The notes below the pieces were generated by a model. The model had not been told where the DNA came from and did not search any database. It worked only from the letters and a program-made list of their open reading frames with translations. A stretch of 64,000 nt of DNA from NCBI RefSeq assembly GCF_029688845.1, contig NZ_JARUKW010000004.1:1-64000 (forward strand), given 5' to 3'. Positions 7,715 through 17,092 of this stretch are shown piece by piece. Position 1 is the stretch's first letter. Every line of letters begins with the position of its first letter. The translations under genes and the position numbers were made by a program. Origin of the DNA: Natronococcus sp. A-GB1. GTDB lineage: Archaea > Halobacteriota > Halobacteria > Halobacteriales > Natrialbaceae.

Positions 7715-10054
7715 ATGAGCAAGCGGAGCGAGTCCGGAATGGCGTTCTGGGACGATGCGGCCGAAGACGAGGCCCATCAGCGGTACCGAACGCTTCTCCA
7801 CACGATCGGCGACGGGATCTTTCAGCTCGACGCCGAGGGCCGCTTCGTCGCGGTTAACGACGTTATCAGCGAGTTGACGGAGTACGAGTACGGCGAACTT
7901 CTGGGAGAGCGAATCACCGAGATCCTCGAAACCGACGGCACGGCGATCGAGCGCGAGATAGAGCGACTCCGGACGAACCCCGCCGAACAGAGCACGCTAC
8001 TCGAGATCCCCGTCCGGGCCGCCGACGAGAACCTGATACTCTGTGAAGTTCGAATAAACCCGTTCAACGAAGACGAGTCCCTTCGGGGCGCCGTCGGAAC
8101 CGTTCGCGAGCTCGCCGGCCGGAACCGAACGGAGCTGGACTGGCGCCAACAGCACCGCGACTTCGAGTACGAGGGGGAGAGCTACGAGATAACGCGCGAC
8201 CTACAGGAGAGCGAGGAGCGATTGCGTCTCGCGCTCCAGGCCGGCGATCTAGGTATGTGGGAGCTCGATCTCCAGACGCGGGATTCGCCCGTTCGATCGC
8301 CCCAGCACGATCGAATCTTCGGCTACGAGGGGGGCCGCGAGGAGTGGAGCTTCGAGATCTTTCTCGAGCACGTCCACCCGGACGACCGCGAGTTCGTCGA
8401 ACGCAGCTTCGAGAAGGCCTTCGAGACGGGAACGTGGGAGTTCGACTGTCGGATCGTTCGAGCCGACGGCGAGCGACGGTGGATCACGGCCCGGGGCGAG
8501 TTCTACTACAACACCGACGGCGAGCCGGTTCGTGCGATCGGGATCGTAGAGGACGTCACCGAGCAAAAGAAGAACGCGAAGGACCTCGAGGACGCGAAGT
8601 CGCGGCTCGAGGCCGCGACCGAAGCCGGTGCCGTCGGGACCTGGGAGTGGCACGTTCCCGAGAATCAGATGATCGTCGGCGCGTCGTTCGCCGACCAGTT
8701 CGGTGTCGATCCGGAGCAAGCACGGGAGGGAGTCCCGCTCGAGCAGTTCCTCTCCTCGATCCACGAGGCCGACCGCGACCGGGTCGTAGAGAGGATCGAG
8801 ACCGCGGTCGAGACCTGCGGGGAGTACGAGGCGGAGTACCGCGTTCGGAACGCCGACGGCGAACTCCGATGGGTGGTCGCTCGCGGCCACGTCGAGTGCG
8901 ACGAGGACGGGAACCCGCTGACGTTCCCCGGAACGCTCACCGATATCACCGAGCGAAAGCGAGCCGAGCTCGAGGCCGAAAACCAGTCGCGCCAGCTCGA
9001 AACGCTGTTTCAGGTGCTGCCCGTCGGCGCCGTCGTCGCCGACGGAGACGGTTCGCTGCTCAAGGCCAACGACGTCGCCAAGGAGATCTGGGGCGGCGAG
9101 GTGTTCGACGCGAAGTCTGTCGACGAGTACGACAAGTACTCCGCGGTGTGGGCCGACACGGGCGAACCCGTCGACCCCGAGGAGTGGACGATGGCCCAGG
9201 TACTTCGCGGCGAATCCGTCACGGAGCCGAACGTGTACGAGATCGATCCGTTCGACGGCGACGGTCGGATCATCATGGAGCACGGCGAACCGGTGAGAGA
9301 CGCCGACGGCGACGTGAGGCGAGCGATCGTGACGCTCACCGATATCACCGAGCGAAAGGAGTACGAGCGGAAGCTCAAGGAGTCGAACGAACGCCTCGAG
9401 CAGTTCGCCTACGCGGCCTCTCACGACCTCCAGGAACCGCTGCGAATGATTACGAGCTACCTCGAGTTGCTCGAGCGTCGGTACGGCGACGAGCTCGACG
9501 CGGACGGCGAGGAGTTCCTCGAGTTCGCCGTCGACGGCGCCGATCGGATGCGCGAGATGATCGACGCCCTGCTCGAGTATGCGCGGGTCGACACGAGAGA
9601 CCAGCCCTTCGAACCCGTCGAGCTGGACGCCGTGCTCGAGGACGTCCGCGAAACCCTTCGAATGAAGATCGACGAGAGCGAGGCCGAGATCGAAGCTGAA
9701 TCCCTTCCTCGCGTACGGGGTGATCCGGCACAGCTCCACCAGCTCCTCCAGAACCTGTTGTCGAACGCGATCGAATACGCCGGCGAGGGTTCGCCGCGGA
9801 TTCGGATCGAGACCGAGCAAACCGGCAGCTCCTGGGAGGTCGCGATCCACGACGAGGGGGTCGGTATCGACATCGACAAGCAAGCGCAGGTCTTCGACGT
9901 GTTCGAACGCCTCCACAGTCAGGAGGAACATCCCGGAACCGGGATCGGACTCGCCCTCTGCAAGCGAATCGTCGAGCGCCACGGCGGCGAGATCAGCGTG
10001 GAATCCGAACCCGGCGAGGGGGCGACGTTTGCGTTCACGCTCCCCGCGGCGTAG
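7715..10054 (+). CDS. Soluble histidine kinase with four PAS domains
   Basis: This is a 779-residue cytoplasmic sensor kinase without membrane segments. Four PAS units can be traced: residues about 30-135 (LLHTIGDGIFQLD), 170-285 (ALQAGDLGMWELD, with a PAC-type EDVTEQ end), 290-415 (AATEAGAVGTWEW, ending TDITERKRAE) and 425-550 (LFQVLPVGAVVADGDG, ending TDITERKEYE). The HisKA dimer helix carries SHDLQEPLRM with the phospho-acceptor His570. The HATPase domain shows the N box NLLSNAIEYA, G1 DEGVGID and G2 GTGIGLAL. A frame extension upstream to 7490 is rejected because it runs through the relic sequence. No response regulator is adjacent, as is usual in haloarchaea. Confidence 0.92.
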   Translation: MSKRSESGMAFWDDAAEDEAHQRYRTLLHTIGDGIFQLDAEGRFVAVNDVISELTEYEYGELLGERITEILETDGTAIEREIERLRTNPAEQSTLLEIPVRAADENLILCEVRINPFNEDESLRGAVGTVRELAGRNRTELDWRQQHRDFEYEGESYEITRDLQESEERLRLALQAGDLGMWELDLQTRDSPVRSPQHDRIFGYEGGREEWSFEIFLEHVHPDDREFVERSFEKAFETGTWEFDCRIVRADGERRWITARGEFYYNTDGEPVRAIGIVEDVTEQKKNAKDLEDAKSRLEAATEAGAVGTWEWHVPENQMIVGASFADQFGVDPEQAREGVPLEQFLSSIHEADRDRVVERIETAVETCGEYEAEYRVRNADGELRWVVARGHVECDEDGNPLTFPGTLTDITERKRAELEAENQSRQLETLFQVLPVGAVVADGDGSLLKANDVAKEIWGGEVFDAKSVDEYDKYSAVWADTGEPVDPEEWTMAQVLRGESVTEPNVYEIDPFDGDGRIIMEHGEPVRDADGDVRRAIVTLTDITERKEYERKLKESNERLEQFAYAASHDLQEPLRMITSYLELLERRYGDELDADGEEFLEFAVDGADRMREMIDALLEYARVDTRDQPFEPVELDAVLEDVRETLRMKIDESEAEIEAESLPRVRGDPAQLHQLLQNLLSNAIEYAGEGSPRIRIETEQTGSSWEVAIHDEGVGIDIDKQAQVFDVFERLHSQEEHPGTGIGLALCKRIVERHGGEISVESEPGEGATFAFTLPAA

Positions 10055-10157
10055 AACATCGTCTCGGTCCGTCTGTGCTGTGGATCGCAAAACCCGTGGG
10101 TTGAGCGCCAGAACCGAGCTGACAGTCCGGAACCTCGAAGCAGCTCGGACGGCCCCG

Positions 10158-11519
10158 TTACGCTACCGTTGCGCTTCGTCCTGCGGCCTCGATCGCCTCG
10201 AGGAAGATCCCGATTCCGAGTTCGATCTCGCGCTCGCTCGAGTCAAGCGGCGGGAGCAGTCGAATCGTCTTCTTCCCGCAGCCGAGGGTCAACAGTCCGC
10301 GGCGAAGCGACTCCTCGACGACCGCGCTGCGACGCTCGGGTGTGTCGAACTCGACGGCGAGCATAAGGCCCTTGCCCCGGACGTCGACGACGTGGGCGGG
10401 CGCGTCGTCACGAAGCAGTTCCTTCGCCTGCTCGCCGCGCTCGGTGGCGTTTTCGAGCAGGTCGTACTCGTCGATCGCCTCGAGGGTGAACGTCCCCATC
10501 ATCGAACCGAGCAGGTCGCCGCCGCCGAACGTCGAGCCCAGGCGGTTCTTTTCGGACGGGAAGATCTCCGAGCGAGAGACGGTCGCGCCGACGCGCAGCG
10601 CCTTCGCGGCAGAGATGACGTCGGGCTCGATCGGATAGTGATCGGAGGCCCAGATCTTTCCGGTACGGCCGATCCCGGCCTGGATCTCGTCGACGATCAG
10701 CGGAATGTCGTACTCCTCGGTGACGTCGGCTACCTCCTGCATGAACGCCTCACTGGGGAAGCGGTAACCGCCAACGCCCTGGATCGGCTCGAGGGTCAGG
10801 AAGGCGATCTCGTCGGGGTTGATGTGGCCGCCCTCAGGGGACAGCGAGTTGCGAAGCTGCGAGCCCTCGTTCGCGAAGAAACCACAGTCACAGCTGGCGG
10901 CGTCACAGCCACGATCGGCACAGAACGGAACCGTCTCGATCCCGCTGATCTCGGGGTAGTGGCGCGTGTAAACTTCCTTCGATTTGGTGATCGAGAGGGT
11001 ACCGAAGGTGCGCCCGTGGAAGCTGCCGGCGAAGGCGACGCCGTACTTCGCGGGCGCCCGGTAGTCGTGGGTGATCTTCATCGCGTTCTCCATCGACTCC
11101 GCGCCGGAGTTCGAGAGGAAGACCGTATCCATCCCGTACTGGCTCGAGACGTCGACCAGTTTCTCCATCAGGTGGCTCGAGCCCGGGACGTCTGACTCCT
11201 CGGGGGTCGGACCCGCGCCGAAGTACATGTCCTGCCCGGCGATCTTCATCGGTTCGACGAGATCGAACTCCCGCAGTTTACTGGTGAGCTTCTCGTTGTT
11301 GTAGCCAAGCGGCGCGGCGCCGATGTGACACGTGAAATCGAGCAATACGTTGCCGTCGACGTCGGTGACGAACGGTCCGTCGGCCTCGCGGGTGACATCC
11401 CAGACGAACTCGTGGGAGTACTCGCTGGGTGCCGCGTTCTCCCCGTGGAACTCGACCCACTCTCGGGCGTTGGGGCCGGGGAACGCCTCCACGTTCGGTT
11501 TGGCAGTGTCCCTATCCAT
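10158..11519 (-). CDS. Class III PLP-dependent aminotransferase with a cysteine cluster
   Basis: The 453-residue protein belongs to the class III (acetylornithine/4-aminobutyrate-type) aminotransferases. The PLP lysine is K306 in SAAKALRVGA, the pyridine-nitrogen aspartate is D277 in VDEIQAG, and NSGAESMENAMK near 137-148 binds the phosphate. An insertion contains C200, C205, C210 and C212 within 13 residues, which is unusual for the family. The ATG start has a TATA box at about -28 and no ribosome site, so the message is leaderless; a palindrome lies in the promoter. The neighbouring BCCT transporter suggests use of an imported amino-group compound, but the substrate is unknown. Confidence 0.88.
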   Translation of the reverse strand: MDRDTAKPNVEAFPGPNAREWVEFHGENAAPSEYSHEFVWDVTREADGPFVTDVDGNVLLDFTCHIGAAPLGYNNEKLTSKLREFDLVEPMKIAGQDMYFGAGPTPEESDVPGSSHLMEKLVDVSSQYGMDTVFLSNSGAESMENAMKITHDYRAPAKYGVAFAGSFHGRTFGTLSITKSKEVYTRHYPEISGIETVPFCADRGCDAASCDCGFFANEGSQLRNSLSPEGGHINPDEIAFLTLEPIQGVGGYRFPSEAFMQEVADVTEEYDIPLIVDEIQAGIGRTGKIWASDHYPIEPDVISAAKALRVGATVSRSEIFPSEKNRLGSTFGGGDLLGSMMGTFTLEAIDEYDLLENATERGEQAKELLRDDAPAHVVDVRGKGLMLAVEFDTPERRSAVVEESLRRGLLTLGCGKKTIRLLPPLDSSEREIELGIGIFLEAIEAAGRSATVA

Positions 11520-11531
11520 ACACAGATAATG

Positions 11532-11550
11532 TGTACGTCGTACATTAAAT
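11532..11550 (-). promoter_or_regulatory. TATA box and 13-base palindrome before the aminotransferase
   Basis: On the minus strand a TTTAATG element (11550-11544) is centred about 28 bases before the start codon. Directly downstream of it, between TATA and the predicted transcription start, is the palindrome TGTACGTCGTACA (11532-11544), perfect apart from its central base. This position is where an archaeal repressor blocks transcription, so I regard it as a candidate operator. Confidence 0.5.
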
Positions 11551-11646
11551 GTTGTTATAGATGGGGACGGGAGTTGGGGAACGAGAATCGGGACGTCACG
11601 GCAGCCGAGTCGGCCGAACGAAAAAGAGTCGTTCCGAGCGGCTCCG

Positions 11647-13281
11647 TCAGTCGTCGTCGCCCGGCTCCGCGGTCGTCGTCGGATCGTCCGACCGACGCTC
11701 CGTCGAGCCGACGATCACCGTCTCCTCCTGGAGCAACACGCGGCCGTTGGTGCCGCTCAGGTTCTTGATCAGCGATAGCATCGCGAGGAAACAGACGATC
11801 GCGAACGGCGCGCCGGTGATGACGACGGCCTGCTCGAGCGCGCCGGCGCCGCCCTCGCCGCCGAGGATCATCAGGATCGCGGCGGTCAGTCCGAGGACGA
11901 CGCCCCAGAAGACCCGGTTGATCGTCGACGGGGACTCCTTGCCGCCCGTGGTCATCATCGAGACCGCGAGCGTCGAGGAGTCCGCCGACGTGACGAAGAA
12001 CGTCGTCACGAGAACGAGGAACGCGACCATGAAGATCGCGCCGAGCGGGAGGGCGTCGAACAGGATGAATCCGGAGACCTCCGCCCCGACCTCACCCGCA
12101 ATAACCTCGCTGAAGTCCGCACCACCGGTGTCCTGCAGGAAGACGGCGGTACCGCCGACGAACGTAAACCACGGGACCGTCGCGGCGGAGGTCGCGACGA
12201 TCCCGGTGAAGGCGACCTCACGAATCGTCCGTCCCTTCGAGATCCGGGCGATAAACAGTCCGGCGAAGGGAGACCACGAGAGTGCCCAGGCCCAGTAGAA
12301 GACGGTCCAGCTCTCGACCCAGCCGGTACCGCCGTCGCCGGCGCCGGTGTAGAGGCTCATCGCGACGAAGTCGCTGATCATCCCGCCGATCGCCTGCGAC
12401 CCGAGCAACAGCAGGAACATCGACGGTCCGAGGATGAACGTCGCGAGCATGATCACAACGAACAGCCCCATGTTGAAGTTCGAAAGCCGGCGGATCCCCT
12501 TGTCGATCCCCAGCACCATCGAGATCGTAAACAGGATCGTCATCGTCGTCACGACGAGCAGGATGCCGGTGTCGCCGAAGCTCAACCCCCACTGGTACTC
12601 GAGACCGCTGACGAACTGGCTGCCGATGAACCCGAGCGAGGTCGCGACGCCGCCGATCGTCGCGAAGACGGCGAGGATGTCGACGACCTTGGCGACCGGT
12701 CCGTCTAAGTTCTCCTTCCCGATGATCGGCGTCAGCGCCGACGAGGCCCGCAGCGGGACCTTGTCGTAGTTGTACGCGAAGTAGCCGATCGCGATCCCCA
12801 TGATCGTAAACACCGCGAGCTGGGGCAAGGCCCAGTGGAACAGCGTCTGCTGGATTGCGAGCGGAATCGCCTCACTGCTTCCGCCCTCGACCCCGAACAG
12901 CGGATTCGGATCGTCGTAGTAGAACAACCCCTCGGTCGGTCCCCAGAACACGACGCCCGCGGCGAACCCGGCCGAGTACAGCATCGCAAAAAACGAGAGG
13001 AAGCTGTACTCGGGATCCGTGTCGCCGAGCTTGAGCTTGCCCCACGGGCCGATGATCAGATACAACAGGAAGACGACCACCAGGAACACGATCACCAGCA
13101 GTGCCCAGCTCATGTAGCTGAGCATCTCCCCGTGAACGGTCTCGATTCCGCCGGCGACGAAGCTTCGATCGACGAAGAAGGCGACGATGACGCCGACCGT
13201 GAGCAACGCGCCGAAGACGAAGACGACCGGATCGAGCTCGTCGAGGAATCGACCGATCATCCCCTGCTCGCCGTCACTCAC
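11647..13281 (-). CDS. BCCT family transporter (betaine/carnitine/choline type)
   Basis: This is a roughly 544-residue secondary transporter with twelve membrane segments. The family signature is visible in the middle (VFYWAWALSWSPFAG followed by GLFIARISKGRTIRE), whose tryptophans form the quaternary-amine site. In haloarchaea these carriers import compatible solutes such as glycine betaine. I chose the GTG at 13281 because GGAGGTGA (13295-13288) stands 6 bases before it; a GTG two codons upstream at 13287 is possible but too close to that site. A TATA-like ATATTTATGC at 13400-13391 implies an 85-base leader, which is unusual here since most genes are leaderless. Confidence 0.93.
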   Translation of the reverse strand: MSDGEQGMIGRFLDELDPVVFVFGALLTVGVIVAFFVDRSFVAGGIETVHGEMLSYMSWALLVIVFLVVVFLLYLIIGPWGKLKLGDTDPEYSFLSFFAMLYSAGFAAGVVFWGPTEGLFYYDDPNPLFGVEGGSSEAIPLAIQQTLFHWALPQLAVFTIMGIAIGYFAYNYDKVPLRASSALTPIIGKENLDGPVAKVVDILAVFATIGGVATSLGFIGSQFVSGLEYQWGLSFGDTGILLVVTTMTILFTISMVLGIDKGIRRLSNFNMGLFVVIMLATFILGPSMFLLLLGSQAIGGMISDFVAMSLYTGAGDGGTGWVESWTVFYWAWALSWSPFAGLFIARISKGRTIREVAFTGIVATSAATVPWFTFVGGTAVFLQDTGGADFSEVIAGEVGAEVSGFILFDALPLGAIFMVAFLVLVTTFFVTSADSSTLAVSMMTTGGKESPSTINRVFWGVVLGLTAAILMILGGEGGAGALEQAVVITGAPFAIVCFLAMLSLIKNLSGTNGRVLLQEETVIVGSTERRSDDPTTTAEPGDDD

Positions 13282-13287
13282 GAGCAC

Positions 13288-13670
13288 TCACCTCCGGCTC
13301 GAGAGCCGAGTGGCCGGTTCGATCCGCGTTGGTGCTCCCTCCCACTCACCGTGCACTGCGATGGCATACCGAACTAATCGATTGTATCTTGCATAAATAT
13401 TTCCTTTTCGTACCCGCCATACACAGATTGCGTTTATTATACGCCACTCACAGAAATCCCCCTCAACGGCATCCATAATCTAACATTCGGTCATAGTACA
13501 TAGAGATATCTTCAGTTCTTCACGACATAACGTTCAGTAGTCAACTCTATCGCTCGAAAGCCAGTCTCACCAAGCCAACCATCGGTCGTATCGAAAACGC
13601 GGCGCACTCACGAACTGTATTCGATCCGCACCCGGGTGCTTTCGCTCGAATCGCGGCCGAGCAGTGCCGA
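13288..13670. other. AT-richer intergenic region upstream of the BCCT gene
   Basis: This 383-base gap is clearly lower in GC than its surroundings. It holds the BCCT ribosome site (13288-13295) and a TATA-like element at 13391-13400 on the minus strand. The remainder (about 13420-13640) shows no open frame with haloarchaeal codon use and no repeat or RNA structure I can support. Confidence 0.55.
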
Positions 13671-14318
13671 TCAGTTCGTGAGCTCCTCGAGGTTTCGCTC
13701 GCGCACCGTTGCGCTCTCGTCGGTGCGCTCGGCGAACTCGTCGACGCGATCCTTGATGTCCTCGCGGGTCGCCTCCGGCGAGAAGGAGTCGGACATCGTC
13801 AGCAGTCGAACGAACGCCCTGAGTTCCTCGTCGGTGAGCTGGGCGAACTCCTCGTTCTCGAGCTTTTCGACGACCTCGTCGACGTCGATCTGGCCGACCG
13901 GCTCGACGCTGAACTCGACGTTGACCATTCGGTAGTTCGAGCCCGCGAGGCGCTGTTCGGCCTTGCCGACGCCCTCCGAGAGCATATCCTTGAACGGGGT
14001 GTGGTACCCCATCGTCCCGAGGTGGAGGAAGGCGAGCATGTCCGTGATCCCCTGGGTGTAGGCGTCCCGGTCCTCGTCGTCGGGATCGAACACCGTCTCT
14101 CGGTCGCGTTCCTCCAAGTACTCGAAGAGGATGCTGAAGTCGAGCACCGCGTTCCGGACCCGGCGTCGGATCCGATTTCGCTTCTGTTTCTTCGAGTGAT
14201 CAGTGTAGTCCGTCTTCCGGCCGAGCAGAAAGTCGCGGTCGGAGGGAGTGAGGATCCCGCGGGGTCGGTCCGAGTCGGCCGCGGTTCGAAGCGACTGCGG
14301 GACGTCATCCTGGCTCAT
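13671..14318 (-). CDS. Haloarchaeal protein of unknown function, charged and soluble
   Basis: From the ATG at 14318 the product has 215 residues. It begins MSQDDVPQSLRTAADS, has a basic patch (KKQKRNRIRRRVRNAV, about residues 45-60), a helix-rich central part (FSILFEYLEERDRETVF) and an acidic C-terminal third rich in EEL and DEVVEKLE helices. There is no membrane segment or enzyme motif. An in-frame ATG at 14363 would add 15 poor residues and was not chosen. It follows no recognisable operon. It looks like a conserved haloarchaeal regulator or structural protein, but no function can be named. Confidence 0.68.
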   Translation of the reverse strand: MSQDDVPQSLRTAADSDRPRGILTPSDRDFLLGRKTDYTDHSKKQKRNRIRRRVRNAVLDFSILFEYLEERDRETVFDPDDEDRDAYTQGITDMLAFLHLGTMGYHTPFKDMLSEGVGKAEQRLAGSNYRMVNVEFSVEPVGQIDVDEVVEKLENEEFAQLTDEELRAFVRLLTMSDSFSPEATREDIKDRVDEFAERTDESATVRERNLEELTN

Positions 14319-14406
14319 ACAGGCTACTGGTGGAGCGCGTGAATTAACGTTTCTGATCCACACAACATGATAGCAATCCTATAGCTCCCAGTGACCGGCG
14401 AGCGCG

Positions 14407-15687
14407 TCAGACAGGCCGGCGGGAGAGTTCGGTGATCGTCTCCGAGAGTACCCCGACGCCGATCTCGAGGCTCCGCTCGTCGACGTCGAACGTCGGCGTG
14501 TGGTGGTTGGTCGGGTGGTCGGTTCCGACGAGCAGATAGGAGGCGAGCCCGCCGCGATCCTGAACGCGGTTCATCAGGTAGGTGACGTCCTCGCTGACGC
14601 CGAACTCCGTCGAGGGGACCACCCGGTCGACCCCCTCAACCTCCCTGGCGACCGATCCGATCAGCTCGCGCAAGGCGGGGTGGCTGTCGGCGCGGGGCGA
14701 CTCGCTGATGACCCGCGGCGTGACGTCACAATCGTGCATCTCCGCGGCCGCGTACAGCACCCGCTCGAGTTCGGTCCGCATGTACTCCATCAGTCCCGTC
14801 GTCTCGCCGCGGACCTCCGCGTCGATCGTGATCTCTTCGGCGATGACGTTGCTCGCCGTCCCGCCCTCGATCCGACCGACGTTGACTCGAGTCTGACCGT
14901 CGCTATGGCGGGGGATCGCGTACGCGTTCTGGATCGCGGTCGCCGCGGCCTGCATCGCGTTCCCTCCCTCGTTGGGCGCCTTCCCCGCGTGGGCGCTCGC
15001 CCCCTCGAACGTCGCCGTCAGGTGGGCCATCGCCAGCGGCTTCTCGACGCCAGCGACGATCTCGCCGGTGGGATGGTCGAGGCCGACGTGGAGCGCCAGC
15101 AGGTAGTCGACGTCCTCGAGGTAGCCCCCCTGGGCCATCGCCTTCCCGCCACCCGAGATCTCCTCGGCGGGCTGGAAGAAGACCTTCAGCGTTCCCTCAA
15201 AACTACTCCCCGCGATCGCCTCGATCGTCCCCAGCGCCATCGCGATGTGCGCGTCGTGGCCGCAGGCGTGCATGTACCCCTCGTGTTCGGAGCGAAACCC
15301 CTCTGCAGCGGGTCGGTGCTCGGTCAGATCGGACTCGGCCATCGAGATCCCGTCCATGTCGACTCGCAGGCCGATCGTCGGCCCGTCGCCGCGCTCGAGG
15401 ACGCCGACCACGCCGGTGTGGCCGTCCGCCGTTCGCTCGAGGACGTCCTCTTGAACACCCGCCTCGCGGGCACGCTCGAGCCAGGGCTCGAGTTCGCTCG
15501 TGTCGGGTACCGCCATCCGCTGGTCGGTCGAGAGCGCCTCGCGACCGACGGCGATCTCGTCGACGTCGAGTCGCTCGAGCTCCGCGACGATTCGGGCCGT
15601 CGTTCGAAACTCGCGCCAGCCGGGTTCGGGATGGCGATGAAATGCTCGTCGGAGGTCGCGCAATCGGGTCCGCGCGTCGTAGGCCAT
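14407..15687 (-). CDS. M20D family amidohydrolase (carboxypeptidase-like)
   Basis: This 426-residue metallohydrolase belongs to the M20D group, which removes acyl groups from N-acyl amino acids or cleaves similar amides using two metal ions. The characteristic metal-binding stretch HACGHDAH lies at residues 140-147, the catalytic pair is in FQPAEEISGGG, and the C-terminal H in TNHHTPTFDVDE completes the site. The start at 15687 (MAYDARTRLRDLRRAFH) fits the family N-terminus; an in-frame start 66 bases upstream adds 22 residues unlike family members. It may liberate amino acids for the aminotransferases nearby, which is inference. Confidence 0.9.
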   Translation of the reverse strand: MAYDARTRLRDLRRAFHRHPEPGWREFRTTARIVAELERLDVDEIAVGREALSTDQRMAVPDTSELEPWLERAREAGVQEDVLERTADGHTGVVGVLERGDGPTIGLRVDMDGISMAESDLTEHRPAAEGFRSEHEGYMHACGHDAHIAMALGTIEAIAGSSFEGTLKVFFQPAEEISGGGKAMAQGGYLEDVDYLLALHVGLDHPTGEIVAGVEKPLAMAHLTATFEGASAHAGKAPNEGGNAMQAAATAIQNAYAIPRHSDGQTRVNVGRIEGGTASNVIAEEITIDAEVRGETTGLMEYMRTELERVLYAAAEMHDCDVTPRVISESPRADSHPALRELIGSVAREVEGVDRVVPSTEFGVSEDVTYLMNRVQDRGGLASYLLVGTDHPTNHHTPTFDVDERSLEIGVGVLSETITELSRRPV

Positions 15688-15926
15688 TCTTGCCGCTCGT
15701 AGGTGTGGAGGACACTTAATCATGATCAACATCGCCGTTCGGGCGTTGAACAAAGGGAGTGTGGTCCGCCCTACACTTTACAGCAAGCTGTAGCGGTCGC
15801 TGAAACGACGATTATACTACTCTTCAACGTCGGCTTGAACCGGTTGTGAGGGCCCGAATTCGTGTTTGGCGCCCACCAAATTCGGCCCGGGGTTTATTTT
15901 ATCGTCGTCCGACGGTTTTCATATCG

Positions 15927-16529
15927 ATGACATCCCTCCCCACGTGGATCGAGAATCGGATCGATCCGCCCCTCGAGAAAAAGCTCGCGCAACGACACGT
16001 CGTCGAGGTCATGCTCGAGGCCGAGCGACCGTTTTTCTCCATCCACCAGCTTCAGGCGCTGGTGGGGCCGACGGTGAGCAAGGAAACGGTACGAAACCGC
16101 CTCAACGAACTGCGCGAGATCGACGTCGTGGCCACCGAGACGTACCCGGAGACGATTACGCTCTACTATATCGACCACCCCGAATCGCGGTGGCCGCTCT
16201 CACCGGAAGGGAAACGCGCACTGGCCCGGGATTCCGCGCTCGATACCCTCTCGCTCGGCGATTTCCTACGCCTTCGGAACCCGGCCGGGATACGGACGCT
16301 GGTGCTGGCGGGGTTTCAGCTTTCCCTCGTGCTGTTCAGCGTCGGCGTCGTGACGTGGTTGTTCGGACTCGACGCGCCGGTCGACGCGACCTCGGATCTT
16401 GTCGCCGCCGCCGGGAACCTCTTGGTTGTCTGTCTGGTCCTCCTCGTCGCCGAACGAGTCGTCCGCGAACTTCGCGACGGCGATCACGGTAGCGGTTCCG
16501 TGACCGTCGATCGATTTACGCCGAAGTGA
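15927..16529 (+). CDS. Winged-helix protein with two C-terminal membrane segments
   Basis: From the ATG at 15927 the product has 200 residues. The first half is a winged helix (IHQLQALVGPTVSKETVRNRLNEL, wing with ETITLYYID). The second half has two hydrophobic helices (about residues 125-150 and 158-180) and a charged tail. This is a membrane-tethered DNA-binding architecture common in haloarchaea. An in-frame ATG at 15846 is less likely. It reads in the same direction as the DUF4870-type gene 52 bases downstream, so they may be co-transcribed. The target is unknown. Confidence 0.75.
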   Translation: MTSLPTWIENRIDPPLEKKLAQRHVVEVMLEAERPFFSIHQLQALVGPTVSKETVRNRLNELREIDVVATETYPETITLYYIDHPESRWPLSPEGKRALARDSALDTLSLGDFLRLRNPAGIRTLVLAGFQLSLVLFSVGVVTWLFGLDAPVDATSDLVAAAGNLLVVCLVLLVAERVVRELRDGDHGSGSVTVDRFTPK

Positions 16530-16581
16530 GTCGAGGCCCGAAAACCGATAGCCGATCCCCGAATCCACACACATCAAATCC

Positions 16582-17067
16582 ATGTCCACGAACCCATCAT
16601 CGACCGACTCGTCTTCGACCGCCCCCTCGAGGCAACCGGGGCCGGAGTTACTTGCGGAACGATCGATCCTCGGCATTTTCGTCCACCTCGTCGGCGCGAT
16701 ACCGCTCTGGGGTATCCTACTCTCCGGACTGTTGTATCGATTCTCGAGCCACGAATTTACGCGCGCCAACGCACGGATCGCGCTCAACTGGCAAACCCTC
16801 GTCACGAGCGCATGGATCGTCGCGTTCGTCGGTCTGTTCGGTCTCTCCGAACTCACCGATCAGGTCGCACTGCCCGGCGCGCTCGAGACGGTGCTCTCCC
16901 TGCCGGTGTTGGCGGCCGTTATCGCGACGTTCGTGCTCACCTGGTTGAACATCCTCTTTCCGGTGGTCGGAATGGGAAAGGCCGTCTTCGGCGATGCGTG
17001 GGAGTACCCGATGGTGCCCGATCTCGTTCGACTCGTCTCGGCACGGACGAGATTCGGATCAGAATAG
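16582..17067 (+). CDS. DUF4870-type membrane protein
   Basis: The 161-residue product has a Ser/Thr-rich N-terminus of about 28 residues and four hydrophobic segments. The pattern ERSILGIFVHLVGAIPLWG, then RFSSHEFTRANARIALNWQ, followed by two more spans matches the DUF4870/Tic20-like family, in which the HEF...NAR..LNWQ loop is conserved. These small four-helix membrane proteins have no established biochemical role. It ends 26 bases before the convergent RidA gene. Confidence 0.82.
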   Translation: MSTNPSSTDSSSTAPSRQPGPELLAERSILGIFVHLVGAIPLWGILLSGLLYRFSSHEFTRANARIALNWQTLVTSAWIVAFVGLFGLSELTDQVALPGALETVLSLPVLAAVIATFVLTWLNILFPVVGMGKAVFGDAWEYPMVPDLVRLVSARTRFGSE

Positions 17068-17092
17068 CGGACAGCGGCGAGTGCTCGAGGAC

